DNA from: Clostridium sp. Cult2
GTDB taxonomy: Bacteria; Bacillota; Clostridia; Tissierellales; Tepidimicrobiaceae
Length of the DNA stretch: 64,000 bases
NCBI RefSeq assembly: GCF_021655075.1
Contig: NZ_PPXX01000112.1
Span: forward strand, 1-64,000
Direction of reading: 5' to 3'
The notes under the pieces were generated by a model, which was not told the DNA's origin, searched no databases, and worked only from the letters and a program-made list of their open reading frames with translations. The position numbers and the translations under genes were made by a program. Below are positions 8,286 through 17,379 of this stretch, piece by piece. Within the stretch, counting starts at the first letter, position 1. Each line of letters begins with the position of its first letter.

Positions 8286-9431
8286 TTGAAAAAGCTAGTA
8301 GCTATTTCTATGGCAATAATGCTAGTAGTTTTGAGTTTAGTTGGATGTAGCGATCAAGCAGCTAGTAAGGGTCATGAAATTGCATTAATTACTGACAAGG
8401 GAAACATTGATGACAAATCCTTTAACCAAGGTGCTTGGGAAGGTGTAGTTGCTTTTGCAGAAAAAGAAAAAATCTCACATACCTATATCAAACCTGAAGA
8501 AGCTTCAGATGCAGGCTATTTAGCAGCTATTGACCTTGCTGTAGAAGGTGGAGCAAAGGTTGTTGTAACACCAGGGTTCTTGTTTGAAGTTTCAATATAT
8601 GAGGCACAAACTAAATACCCAGATGTTAAGTTCATTCTTCTTGATGGAGCACCACACGATCCAGATTATACTGACTTTGTAACTAAAGAAAATGTTGCAA
8701 GTATTATGTACGCAGAGGAAGAGTCAGGATATCTTGCAGGTTACGCTGCAGTTATGGATGGAATGACTAAACTTGGGTTCATGGGCGGTATGGCTGTACC
8801 AGCTGTTCAGGCCTTTGGATATGGATATCTTCAAGGAGCTGAAGATGCAGCTACAGATCTTGGACTTCCTGATGATGCCATAGAAGTAACATACCATTAT
8901 ACTGGTAACTTTGAAGAAAATGATACAAATAAGGCAACTGCAAAAACTATGTACCAAGAAGGTACAGAAGTAATATTTGCATGTGGTGGATCAGTTGGTA
9001 AATCAGTTATGTCAGCAGCTAGTGAAGCAGGAGCAAAGGTTATTGGTGTTGACGTTGACCAAAGATATGATAGCGAAACTGTAATAACATCGGCAACAAA
9101 GGGTCTTGCAGCTTCTGTAATATCTGTTCTTGAAGCTATTTATAAAACAGAGAGTTGGGAAACCTATGGAGGTACAACAACATATTTCAACGCTGTTAAT
9201 GACGGTGTAGGACTTCCAACTATTGTAATTGGTGATGAAAAGGCTGATGCATTTGATAGATTCGAATCCTTCGACAAGGAAGCCTATGATGAATTATTCC
9301 AAAAATTAGTAGATGGCGATGTTAAACCTATTCGTGAAATTGAAGTTGAAGATGCAACAGGATATGCTACTGCAGATGAACTTACAACTGCTTTAGATCT
9401 TGTAAAAGTTAAGGTTACTACAAGACAGTAA
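8286..9431 (+). CDS. BMP-family substrate-binding lipoprotein (nucleoside-type ABC importer)
   Basis: Periplasmic-binding-protein-like lipoprotein, 381 residues. The TTG at 8286 follows GGGGGAG and opens a typical lipoprotein signal: MKK, a hydrophobic core, and the lipobox LVGC, with the lipidated cysteine near residue 21. The mature part shows the BMP/Med family features DKGNIDDKSFNQGAWEG and GVDVDQR. Characterised BMP proteins (PnrA, BmpA) bind purine nucleosides; the exact ligand here is inferred. The ATG 18 nt upstream overlaps the ribosome binding site. The matching ATPase and permeases follow. Confidence 0.92.
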   Translation: MKKLVAISMAIMLVVLSLVGCSDQAASKGHEIALITDKGNIDDKSFNQGAWEGVVAFAEKEKISHTYIKPEEASDAGYLAAIDLAVEGGAKVVVTPGFLFEVSIYEAQTKYPDVKFILLDGAPHDPDYTDFVTKENVASIMYAEEESGYLAGYAAVMDGMTKLGFMGGMAVPAVQAFGYGYLQGAEDAATDLGLPDDAIEVTYHYTGNFEENDTNKATAKTMYQEGTEVIFACGGSVGKSVMSAASEAGAKVIGVDVDQRYDSETVITSATKGLAASVISVLEAIYKTESWETYGGTTTYFNAVNDGVGLPTIVIGDEKADAFDRFESFDKEAYDELFQKLVDGDVKPIREIEVEDATGYATADELTTALDLVKVKVTTRQ

Positions 9432-9484
9432 TAGTAAATAGATTACCTGCCATATTGGCTAAGCCTTATGCAAGTAATATTCTG

Positions 9485-9516
9485 AAAATGGGGGAGGCTA
9501 AAATTTCCCCCCTTTT
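9485..9516 (+). terminator. Partial terminator after the lipoprotein gene
   Basis: AAAATGGGGGA and the later CCCCCCTTTT pair over a GC-rich stem with one mismatch, followed by TTTT. It probably lowers transcription of the transporter genes relative to the abundant binding protein. Confidence 0.5.
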
Positions 9517-9569
9517 CTATATAAAAATTAATTAGAAGTAAAAAATACAATTGGTGAGAAGTGGTTAAA

Positions 9570-11117
9570 ATGGAAAATTATATTATTGAAATGTTCAATA
9601 TTACAAAAAAATTTCCGGGTATTATTGCTAATGACAATGTTACTTTAAAATTAAAAAAGGGAGAGATACATGCTCTTTTGGGAGAAAATGGGGCTGGAAA
9701 ATCCACACTTATGAGTGTTCTCTTCGGTCTTTATCAACCTGAAAGTGGTGAAATAAGAAAAAATGGTGAAGTTGTTAATATTAATAATCCTAATGATGCC
9801 AATGCCTTGGGAATTGGAATGGTACATCAACACTTTAAGCTAGTGGAAATTTTTACTGTATTAGAAAATATTATTCTCGGCGTTGAGCCTAATAATATGG
9901 GTTTTCTAGAAATGAAGGAAGCTAGGGAAAAGGTTATAGAACTTAGTGAAAGATATGGGCTTATGGTTGATCCAGATGCTTATATAGAAAATATTACAGT
10001 AGGTATGCAGCAAAGAGTTGAAATTCTCAAAATGCTATATAGAGATAATGAGATTTTAATTTTTGATGAACCTACTGCTGTTTTGACTCCACAAGAGATT
10101 AAAGAAATTCTCCAGATTATGAGAGAGTTTGCTAAGGAAGGCAAATCCATACTTTTCATTACCCATAAGCTTAATGAAATTATGGAAGTTGCTGATAGAT
10201 GTACAGTTCTTAGGAAGGGACAATGTGTCGGTACTGTAGATGTAAAAGATATCACCAAGGAAGAGCTTTCCAAGATGATGGTAGGCAGGGATATAAGCTT
10301 TAGTGTGGATAAAGAAGAAAGAGAACCAGGAGAAGTAGTTCTTTCAGTTAGAAATGTCACTGTAGCATCTAAAACCCACAAAAATTTTGCAGTGAAAAAT
10401 GTTTCTTTTGATGTTAGAGCCGGGGAGATAGTATGTCTTGCTGGAATTGATGGGAACGGGCAGACAGAATTTGTTCATGCCCTGACTGGATTAGATAAGG
10501 TTAGTTCAGGCAGTATTACTTTATGCGGTCAGGATATAACTAAAGCATCTATTAGACAGCGTTCCATCATAGGGATGAGCCATATTCCTGAAGATAGGCA
10601 TAAACATGGATTAGTATTGGATTACAAATTAGAGGAAAATCTAGTGCTTCAAAGATATTGGCAACCAGAATTTCAAAACAAAGGATTTATTAAGTTTGAT
10701 TTAGTAAGAAAATATGCGGAAAAGCTTATAGATAAATATGATATTAGAGCTGGTCAAGGACCAGTAACTTTAGCAAGAAGCATGTCTGGAGGTAATCAGC
10801 AGAAGGCAATTATAGCAAGAGAAATTGACAAGGAACATGAACTTCTAGTGGCAGTACAACCTACAAGAGGTTTAGATGTAGGAGCTATAGAATATGTGCA
10901 CAAACAGCTTATTGAAAGACGTGATGCAGGTAAGGCGGTATTTCTCGTATCATTAGAGCTAGAAGAAGTCATGAATATATCTGACCGCATTCTAGTCATA
11001 TATGAAGGGGAGATTGTAGGGGAACTAAATCCAAAGACAACAACTGTTCAAGAGCTTGGACTTTACATGTCAGGCGCAAAACGTGATATGGTAAAGGAGA
11101 TTAATAATGCAGGATAA
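9570..11117 (+). CDS. Nucleoside-type ABC importer, double ATPase subunit
   Basis: An ATPase with two ABC domains in one chain, 515 residues. Domain 1 has an intact Walker A (GENGAGKST, near residue 40), signature (ITVGMQQRVEI) and Walker B with LIFDEPTAVLT. Domain 2 has the usual degenerate P-loop of this class (GIDGNGQTEF, no lysine) and signature MSGGNQQKA. This arrangement is that of the RbsA/NupA (YufO) family. The start at 9570 is favoured by GGTGAGAAG at a proper distance; a GTG 9 nt earlier is possible. It overlaps the next permease gene by 11 nt, so translation is coupled. Confidence 0.93.
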   Translation: MENYIIEMFNITKKFPGIIANDNVTLKLKKGEIHALLGENGAGKSTLMSVLFGLYQPESGEIRKNGEVVNINNPNDANALGIGMVHQHFKLVEIFTVLENIILGVEPNNMGFLEMKEAREKVIELSERYGLMVDPDAYIENITVGMQQRVEILKMLYRDNEILIFDEPTAVLTPQEIKEILQIMREFAKEGKSILFITHKLNEIMEVADRCTVLRKGQCVGTVDVKDITKEELSKMMVGRDISFSVDKEEREPGEVVLSVRNVTVASKTHKNFAVKNVSFDVRAGEIVCLAGIDGNGQTEFVHALTGLDKVSSGSITLCGQDITKASIRQRSIIGMSHIPEDRHKHGLVLDYKLEENLVLQRYWQPEFQNKGFIKFDLVRKYAEKLIDKYDIRAGQGPVTLARSMSGGNQQKAIIAREIDKEHELLVAVQPTRGLDVGAIEYVHKQLIERRDAGKAVFLVSLELEEVMNISDRILVIYEGEIVGELNPKTTTVQELGLYMSGAKRDMVKEINNAG

Positions 11118-12297
11118 AAACATTATATCTAATAAAAATAAGTTTGACATTAAAAAAATAACGCATAGCAGTGGGTTTTCTTCATTTACTGCAGCCCTAA
11201 TGGCTATTTTTCTTGGCTTGATTTTCGGATTTCTTGTAATGATTATTGCATCACCTGGGAATGCCTTAGCAGGTTTTAGGTATATAGTTTCAGGAGGTTT
11301 CGGACGTATAGGGGATGTATTATATTTTGCAACACCCATACTAATGACAGGTCTATCTGTTGGATTTGCATTTAAGATGGGATTATTTAATATAGGAGCC
11401 TCAGGTCAATATACCATGGGGATGTTTTTTGCTCTTTATGTAGGTTTCATGTGGGACTTGCCAGGTAATATTCATTGGATTGTAGCTATATTGGCTGCTA
11501 TGTTAGGAGGAATGCTTTGGGGCTTTATACCTGGAATTTTCAAAGCATTTCTAAATGTACATGAAGTAATTACATCTATAATGTTTAATTACATTGGCAT
11601 GTATCTAGTGGATATGCTTATTCAAGGAAATTCTATCATGTATACATCTGAAAAGACTAGAACTAAATATTTACCAGCTGATGTACAGATACCACCTTTG
11701 GGGGTTGGAGATTCTAATGTAAACTTTGGAATTGTATTGGCAATTATAATAGGGATTATTCTATACATAGTCCTTGAAAAAACCACCTTTGGTTTCGAAC
11801 TGAAAGCTTCAGGTTTTAATAAACATGCTAGTGAATATGCGGGAATGAAGGGTAAGAAAAATATCATTATTACCATGATAATCGCTGGAGGTCTTTCAGG
11901 TCTTGGAGGAGCATTTGCAATACTAGCTCCATCTGCCATAGCAGGTAGTAGCATGACCTATGAACCTATTAACATTATTGCTGCCAATGGCTTCAATGGT
12001 ATAGCTGTTTCACTTTTGGGGAATTCTCATCCCATAGGAATTATTTTTTCGTCCATCTTTATTTCCCATATACAACGTGGTGGTACCCTAGCAAGTCTTG
12101 TAGGCTATAAACCAGAAATAATAGATGTGGTTATAGCTGTTATCATATATTTCTCAGCTTTTGCTATGATAATGAATACAGCATTAGCTAGATTTGTTAA
12201 GGGACGCTTTGGGAAGGGACATGAAACACAGGAAAGTGAATTGGCACCAGCTGTTTTAGATGAGGATTCTGATAATAAAACGAGGGGGGCAGAATAA
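11107..12297 (+). CDS. Nucleoside-type ABC importer permease (NupB/YufP-like)
   Basis: An integral membrane permease of the BPD_transp_2 (LivM/RbsC-like) family, 396 residues. After a short cytoplasmic N-terminus there are about eight to ten hydrophobic segments, and the region NIGASGQYTMG is the typical motif of this family. A charged C-terminal tail (residues 370-396) is cytosolic. The ATG is placed by AAAGGAG inside the end of the ATPase gene. It pairs with the permease downstream to form the membrane channel of the importer. Confidence 0.9.
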   Translation: MQDKNIISNKNKFDIKKITHSSGFSSFTAALMAIFLGLIFGFLVMIIASPGNALAGFRYIVSGGFGRIGDVLYFATPILMTGLSVGFAFKMGLFNIGASGQYTMGMFFALYVGFMWDLPGNIHWIVAILAAMLGGMLWGFIPGIFKAFLNVHEVITSIMFNYIGMYLVDMLIQGNSIMYTSEKTRTKYLPADVQIPPLGVGDSNVNFGIVLAIIIGIILYIVLEKTTFGFELKASGFNKHASEYAGMKGKKNIIITMIIAGGLSGLGGAFAILAPSAIAGSSMTYEPINIIAANGFNGIAVSLLGNSHPIGIIFSSIFISHIQRGGTLASLVGYKPEIIDVVIAVIIYFSAFAMIMNTALARFVKGRFGKGHETQESELAPAVLDEDSDNKTRGAE

Positions 12298-13262
12298 TGG
12301 ATATTGTATATTATTTGATTCAAAATACACTTCCTGTAGCAATACCATTACTTCTTGTAGCATTAGGTGGTATGTTTAGTGAAACAAGTGGAGTTGTAAA
12401 CATAGCCCTTGAGGGGATAATGCTTTTCGGGGCTTTTTTTGGAGCATTGTTTGTCTATTTTGTTCAAGACTTAGGTTTGAATCCACAAACTATTTTGATT
12501 TTAGGGATGTTGATTGCAGCAGTAGCGGGATTAATATATTCATTGCTTCTGTCTTTTGCAGCAGTTACTATGAAGACAAATCAGGTTATTACTGGTACTT
12601 CTCTTAATATGCTTATTCCAGCAGCAATTTTATTATTCTCAAAGATGTCCTTTAATAGTGATGGCATAACTACAAATGTAAACTTTTACATTAGAGAAAT
12701 ACCTGTTTTGGGAAGGATTCCTGTGCTGGGACAGATTTTTTTTCAGAAAACATATCTTACAGTAATAATCGGTTTAATATTTCTCGTAATAGCAATCATT
12801 ATATTCTATAAGACTAGATTTGGCCTACGCCTCCGTGCATGTGGGGAGCATCCTCATGCTGCTGACTCTGTGGGTATAAATGTTCACAAAATGCGATATG
12901 TGGGTGTAAGTATTTCTGGTATTTTAGCTGGAATTGGGGGGTTTTTCTACTCCGTTGGAGTAATGGATGGAAACGTAAATGGACATACAGGGGTAGCAGG
13001 ATTTGGGTTCTTAGCTTTAGCAGTAATGATTTTCGGACAATGGAGACCAGTAAGAATTCTTTTTGCAGCTTTGTTCTTTGCTTTCCTTAGAACCTTAGCA
13101 TATTCAGTTTCTTTGATACCCTTTTTATACAAATTGGGAATCAATCAGACCTATTATAAGATGTTGCCATACTTAGCTACCATGGTGGTTCTTGCATTTA
13201 CTTCAAAGAAATCAAGAGCACCTAAGGCAGCAGGAATTCCCTATGATAAATCCAGTAGGTAA
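12297..13262 (+). CDS. Nucleoside-type ABC importer permease (NupC/YufQ-like)
   Basis: Second BPD_transp_2 permease, 321 residues, with eight or more membrane segments. SGVVNIALEGIMLFGAFFG and the region around RACGEHPHAADSVGI are typical of the YufQ-type partner. The start shares the A of the preceding stop (TAATG), and GAGGGGGG lies just upstream, so it is translationally coupled to the first permease. It ends the operon ahead of a strong terminator. Confidence 0.9.
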   Translation: MDIVYYLIQNTLPVAIPLLLVALGGMFSETSGVVNIALEGIMLFGAFFGALFVYFVQDLGLNPQTILILGMLIAAVAGLIYSLLLSFAAVTMKTNQVITGTSLNMLIPAAILLFSKMSFNSDGITTNVNFYIREIPVLGRIPVLGQIFFQKTYLTVIIGLIFLVIAIIIFYKTRFGLRLRACGEHPHAADSVGINVHKMRYVGVSISGILAGIGGFFYSVGVMDGNVNGHTGVAGFGFLALAVMIFGQWRPVRILFAALFFAFLRTLAYSVSLIPFLYKLGINQTYYKMLPYLATMVVLAFTSKKSRAPKAAGIPYDKSSR

Positions 13263-13337
13263 AATATTATGAATGGGAGAATACCCATGGACAGTAGATA
13301 ATAGTGTATCATATTAGAATAATTAGCATTTAATTGA

Positions 13338-13371
13338 ACTTTTAGCCTTAAAAAAGGCTAAAAGTTTTTTA
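13338..13371 (+). terminator. Terminator of the ABC importer operon
   Basis: ACTTTTAGCCTT pairs perfectly with AAGGCTAAAAGT (12 bp), 4-nt loop, followed by six T. Confidence 0.9.
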
Positions 13372-13389
13372 TTTTAAGAATAAATGATT

Positions 13390-13418
13390 TTGTACTTAAT
13401 CAAAGATTTTGGTATAAT
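13390..13418 (+). promoter_or_regulatory. Promoter of rpoN
   Basis: TTGTAC (13390-13395) and TATAAT (13413-13418) with a 17-nt spacer, 70 nt ahead of the rpoN start. Confidence 0.65.
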
Positions 13419-13445
13419 AATATTAGTGAGTAATAATATTAGTGA
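13415..13445 (+). repeat. 15-bp direct repeat in the rpoN leader
   Basis: TAATAATATTAGTGA occurs twice (13415-13429 and 13431-13445) with a 16-bp period, and a partial third copy follows. It begins inside the -10 element, so it may have arisen by slippage or may form a regulator site. Confidence 0.6.
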
Positions 13446-13487
13446 ATAATAATATAAATTTTATCAAAAATAGTGGGAGTGGTTTTA

Positions 13488-14867
13488 ATGAAATTGGGTT
13501 ACAATCTAGCTCTAGAACAAGTCCAAAAATTAGTTATGACGCCAGAATTAAGACAAGCCATACAATTACTCCAATTTAATAGTCAAGAACTAAACGAATA
13601 TCTAAAAGAACAAATTGAAGAAAACCCTTTGTTAGATTCAATAAGTACAGCGGTTGAATATGAAAATATTGATGACATTAGCAATGATAAGGAGGAAATT
13701 GATTGGAAAGAATATATTGAAAAATATGATGATATTAGCTATAGACCACAAAGAGATAAAAATATCAAAGAATATAGTTATGAAAATTTTATTAGTTATT
13801 CACCGACTCTAAAAGAAAACCTATTATTCCAATTAAATGTATCTGAATTAAATGAAATGGATAAAAATATTGGAGAGGTTTTAATAGAAAATATTGATGA
13901 AAATGGCTATATGATTACAGATATAAATCAAATTGCAATGGATATAAGCGTTGAACCTGAACAAGTTGAAAACGTTTTACTTACTATACAAACTTTTGAC
14001 CCTTTAGGGGTAGGAGCTAGAAGTTTAAAAGAATGTTTATTAATCCAAGTACAAGTAGATAAACTAAAAGACCCATATATAGAACTGGTAATTAGAAATT
14101 ATCTTGAAGATGTTGCTCATAATAGACTTCTAAAGATAGCAAAAGAATTAAATATTGAGTTGAAAGAAGTTCAAAGAATATGTGATTATATAAGAACCTT
14201 AGAGCCTAAACCGGGAAGATGCTTCAATACAAATTCAAATCAGATAAAATATATTACACCAGATGTTACAATTGAATATATAGATGGTGAATATGTTATA
14301 ATTTTAAACGATGTAACTGGGCCTAGACTAAATATAAACAACTTTTATAGGGAAATGATTAGAAAAGGAAATGATTCAAAGGCAACAGAATTTTTGTCTG
14401 AAAAATTGAACTCAGCTATGTGGATTATTAGAAGTATTGAACAGAGACGTGCTACTATTTATAACGTTGTAGAATCTATACTAAAGTTTCAGAGGGAATT
14501 TTTTGAAAAAGGAGAAAAAGGTTTAAAACCATTAACTTTAAAGGAGGTAGCTGACGACATAGATATGCATGAATCCACTGTTAGTAGGGCTACCAATGGG
14601 AAATATGTTCAAACTCCAAGAGGATTGTTTGAACTTAAATATTTTTTCTCCAGTGGTCTTTCAACCAATAAAGGAGATGTATCTTCCACTAGTATCAAAG
14701 CTATTATTAAAGATATAATTGAAGAAGAAAATCCTAAAAAACCTTATAGTGATCAAAAAATATCTGATATTTTAAAGGATAAAGGTGTATGCATCTCAAG
14801 AAGAACCGTTGCAAAATATAGAGATGAACTAGAAATTCCATCATCTTCAATAAGAAAAAGATATTAA
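13488..14867 (+). CDS. rpoN: RNA polymerase sigma-54 factor
   Basis: Sigma-54, 459 residues. The N-terminal region I is glutamine/leucine-rich (LALEQVQKLVMTPELRQAIQ), followed by an acidic linker (about residues 50-95), the core-binding domain, a helix-turn-helix near residue 345 (VADDIDMHESTVSRATNGKY) and the C-terminal RpoN box, here ISRRTVAKYRDELEIPSS. The ATG at 13488 follows GTGGGAGTGG; an in-frame upstream start has no conserved residues. It is the only sigma factor gene seen in the window and is transcribed just before cggR, a common placement in Clostridia. No clear -24/-12 promoter was seen here. Confidence 0.95.
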   Translation: MKLGYNLALEQVQKLVMTPELRQAIQLLQFNSQELNEYLKEQIEENPLLDSISTAVEYENIDDISNDKEEIDWKEYIEKYDDISYRPQRDKNIKEYSYENFISYSPTLKENLLFQLNVSELNEMDKNIGEVLIENIDENGYMITDINQIAMDISVEPEQVENVLLTIQTFDPLGVGARSLKECLLIQVQVDKLKDPYIELVIRNYLEDVAHNRLLKIAKELNIELKEVQRICDYIRTLEPKPGRCFNTNSNQIKYITPDVTIEYIDGEYVIILNDVTGPRLNINNFYREMIRKGNDSKATEFLSEKLNSAMWIIRSIEQRRATIYNVVESILKFQREFFEKGEKGLKPLTLKEVADDIDMHESTVSRATNGKYVQTPRGLFELKYFFSSGLSTNKGDVSSTSIKAIIKDIIEEENPKKPYSDQKISDILKDKGVCISRRTVAKYRDELEIPSSSIRKRY

Positions 14868-14879
14868 ACTTATTAAACA

Positions 14880-14990
14880 TGAGACCCTTAGCTTTTCGCT
14901 CAGGGTGACAGTTTGTCTATTTAATGGTATAATACTCTTTTAAATACTGTTAAATAAGAAGAAGCTTGTCATTCTGAACGGAGCTATTAT
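14880..14990 (+). repeat. Two facing copies of a dispersed intergenic repeat
   Basis: AGACCCTTAGCTTTTCGCTC...GGGTGAC (14881-14910) and GTCATTCTGAACGGAGC (14969-14985) are half-sites of the same family as the palindrome at 17270-17333 and the half-site at 31212-31238. Together they face each other around an AT-rich centre. Related sequences of the GTCATTCTGAGC type are familiar as intergenic repeats in Clostridia. Confidence 0.6.
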
Positions 14991-15013
14991 TTAGGGGTTT
15001 TTTTTATTACTTC

Positions 15014-15042
15014 TTGAAAAGTAAAGATATTTATACTATAAT
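15014..15042 (+). promoter_or_regulatory. Promoter of the cggR-glycolytic operon
   Basis: TTGAAA (15014-15019) and TATAAT (15037-15042) are 17 nt apart. The start near 15049 puts the CggR-like operator about 35-75 nt downstream, the same layout as in Bacillus subtilis. Confidence 0.75.
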
Positions 15043-15082
15043 AATGATGTATAGGGAAATACTCTATATTTTTTTGAAGAGG

Positions 15083-15122
15083 GTGGGACAAAATATACAC
15101 ACGAGGGACAAAATCAGTCCCC
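15083..15122 (+). promoter_or_regulatory. Candidate CggR operator
   Basis: Two direct GGGACAAAAT elements (15085 and 15105), 20 bp apart, followed by AGTCCCC. The B. subtilis operator consists of two direct CGGGAC-N6-TGTC units; this matches in sequence and polarity but with a slightly wider spacing (20 rather than 18). It lies between the promoter and cggR, so bound CggR would block elongating polymerase. Confidence 0.7.
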
Positions 15123-15184
15123 ATTGATTATTATCAGCTATTTTTCATATACTAATGAATGATTAGGTTACAAGAGGTGTTAAC

Positions 15185-16219
15185 ATGGATTTAATAAAAA
15201 TACAAAAAAAAATAGTCCCAGAAATAATTGATGTTTTGGAAATGAGATACAATATTTTAAGGAATATTTATTATAATGAACCCATTGGTAGAAGAGGACT
15301 TTCACAAAAATTAAATATTGGGGAAAGGCCTATTAGAACAGAAGTAAATATTCTTAAAGAACAAGGGTTATTGAATATTGAAAGTATGGGTATGTATGTA
15401 ACTGAAGAAGGAAAGAGGATAATTGACAGCTTAAAGGATTTAATGAGGGAGTTAAAAGGTATTTCTAATTTAGAAACAAGATTAAAAGATGTATTGAAGG
15501 TAGAAAACATAATTATTGTTCCAGGCAATTGTAATGACAATAGTTTAGTATTAAAGGATATGGGCAAGACTACCTCTACATATTTGAAAAAAATAATTGA
15601 AAAAGATGCCATAATAGGGATTACTGGAGGTACAACTATGGCACAGATTGCAGAAGAAATGCCTTCAGGTAAGGTAGCAGACAATGTATTAGTAACTCCT
15701 GCAAGAGGAGGTCTAGGAAAAGATGTAGAAACTCAATCTAATAGTATTGCTGCAAAATTAGCAAAAAAATTAGAAGCTAGCTATAGGCTCCTCCATATAC
15801 CTGATAATATAGACAAAACAACTTTAAAAGCAGTATTAAAGATACCAGAAGTAAAAGAGATTATAGAATTAATAGATAATATGAATATTCTAATTTTTGG
15901 AATAGGAAGAGCTGATGTTATGGCTAGAAGAAGACAATTGCCTATAGAACAAATTGAAAAATTATCTAAAGAGGGAGCTGTAGGTGAAGCCTTTGGTCAT
16001 TACTTTGACATTAATGGCAATGACATATGGGAATCGATAACTGTAGGATTAACCTTAAATGGATATAAAAAAATTGATAAGGTAATAGGTGTTGCTGGCG
16101 GAGAAGATAAAGCAGAAGCCATTATTTCCGTTGCTTCTTTAAGGGAGAATATGACTATAATAACTGATGAGGGAGCAGCAAAAAAGATAATTCAAATAGC
16201 TAATAAAGCTACAAAGTAG
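15185..16219 (+). CDS. cggR: Central glycolytic genes regulator
   Basis: SorC/DeoR-type repressor, 344 residues. The N-terminal winged helix (residues about 20-70, with RRGLSQKLNIGERPIRTEVNI as the recognition region) is followed by a sugar-binding domain with the GITGGTTMAQIAEEMP phosphate-binding stretch. In B. subtilis CggR responds to fructose-1,6-bisphosphate and represses the triose part of glycolysis. The position directly before gap and the upstream direct-repeat operator support the same role here. ATG at 15185 follows AGAGGTG. Confidence 0.95.
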   Translation: MDLIKIQKKIVPEIIDVLEMRYNILRNIYYNEPIGRRGLSQKLNIGERPIRTEVNILKEQGLLNIESMGMYVTEEGKRIIDSLKDLMRELKGISNLETRLKDVLKVENIIIVPGNCNDNSLVLKDMGKTTSTYLKKIIEKDAIIGITGGTTMAQIAEEMPSGKVADNVLVTPARGGLGKDVETQSNSIAAKLAKKLEASYRLLHIPDNIDKTTLKAVLKIPEVKEIIELIDNMNILIFGIGRADVMARRRQLPIEQIEKLSKEGAVGEAFGHYFDINGNDIWESITVGLTLNGYKKIDKVIGVAGGEDKAEAIISVASLRENMTIITDEGAAKKIIQIANKATK

Positions 16220-16256
16220 CTTAAAATAAAAATTTAATTTTAAGGAGGAATACTTT

Positions 16257-17261
16257 ATGACAATGAAAGTTGGACTAAGTGGATTTGGAAGAATTGGGAG
16301 AGATGTATTAAGAATTTATGCAGAAGAAAATGTAAATGATTTTGAAATAGTAGCATTAAATGCTTCAGGGGATTTAAACACACTAGCTCATCTATTTAAA
16401 TACGATTCTCTTTATGGTAAGTTTAATGGAACCATAGAAGTAGTAGAAGATGGGTTTGTAATCAATGGCAAAAAGATAAAAGTAGTAGCTCATAGAGATC
16501 CAGCTGAAATTCCATGGAAAGAATTAGGAGTAGATTTGGTAGTGGACTCTACTGGAGCTTTTAGAGATAGGGAAGGATTACAAAAACATATAGACTCTGG
16601 TGCTAAGAAGGTAATTATTACTGCTCCAGCTAAAAATGAAGATATTACTATAGTAGTGGGAGTTAATGAGAAGGATTATGACCCAGAAAAACATAATATT
16701 ATTTCAAATGCGTCCTGTACAACTAACTGTCTTGCACCAGCTGCAAAAGTTATCTTAGATAATTTTGGAATAAATAAAGGCTTAATGACAACAATTCATG
16801 CTTATACAAATGACCAACAAATATTGGATAAAAGACATAAAGATTTAAGAAGGGCAAGAGCAGCAGCAGAATCCATGATACCAACAACAACTGGAGCAGC
16901 CAAAGCTGTAGCCTTAGTATTACCAGAATTAAAAGGCAAATTAAATGGATTTGCCATAAGAGTACCTGTACCTACAGTCTCAATAGTAGATGTAACCTTT
17001 GAAGTAGAAAAAGCTACAACTGCAGAAGAAGTAAATGCTGCATTTAAGAAAGCATCTGAAGGTGAATTGAAAGGAATACTTGGGTATTCAGAAGAACCTT
17101 TAGTTTCAAGAGACTATCAAGGAGACTCACATTCATCAACAATTGATGCGCTTTCAACTATGGTAATAGATAATATGGTTAAAGTAGTTGCATGGTATGA
17201 TAATGAATGGGGATATTCTGCAAGAGTTGTGGACCTAGTAAAATTAGTTGCAAATAAGTAA
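16257..17261 (+). CDS. gap: Glyceraldehyde-3-phosphate dehydrogenase
   Basis: NAD-dependent type I GAPDH, 334 residues. The Rossmann motif GFGRIGRD is at the N-terminus and the catalytic Cys154 lies in [12 protein letters not shown]; the matching His is in HAYTNDQ. TAAGGAGG precedes the ATG; a second ATG two codons later is also possible. It produces 1,3-bisphosphoglycerate for Pgk downstream. A repeat-derived hairpin separates it from pgk, which may let gap RNA be processed or terminated separately. Confidence 0.97.
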   Translation: MTMKVGLSGFGRIGRDVLRIYAEENVNDFEIVALNASGDLNTLAHLFKYDSLYGKFNGTIEVVEDGFVINGKKIKVVAHRDPAEIPWKELGVDLVVDSTGAFRDREGLQKHIDSGAKKVIITAPAKNEDITIVVGVNEKDYDPEKHNIISNASCTTNCLAPAAKVILDNFGINKGLMTTIHAYTNDQQILDKRHKDLRRARAAAESMIPTTTGAAKAVALVLPELKGKLNGFAIRVPVPTVSIVDVTFEVEKATTAEEVNAAFKKASEGELKGILGYSEEPLVSRDYQGDSHSSTIDALSTMVIDNMVKVVAWYDNEWGYSARVVDLVKLVANK

Positions 17262-17269
17262 TAATAGAA

Positions 17270-17333
17270 AAGACTCTTCGCTAACGTTCAGAGTGACTCT
17301 GTTTTGTCATTCTGAGCCCAGCGAAGAATCTTA
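17270..17333 (+). repeat. Palindromic dispersed repeat between gap and pgk
   Basis: AGACTCTTCGCTAACGTTCA...GAGTGAC and GTCATTCTGAGCCCAGCGAA...GAATCT are imperfect inverted copies that form a long hairpin. It is the most complete copy of the family also seen near 14881, 14969 and 31212. Being transcribed inside an operon, it could be a processing or attenuation site. Confidence 0.75.
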
Positions 17334-17379
17334 TGTTTTTATCTTAGAATACAATTAAACTTTTCCAAGAGGTGATATT

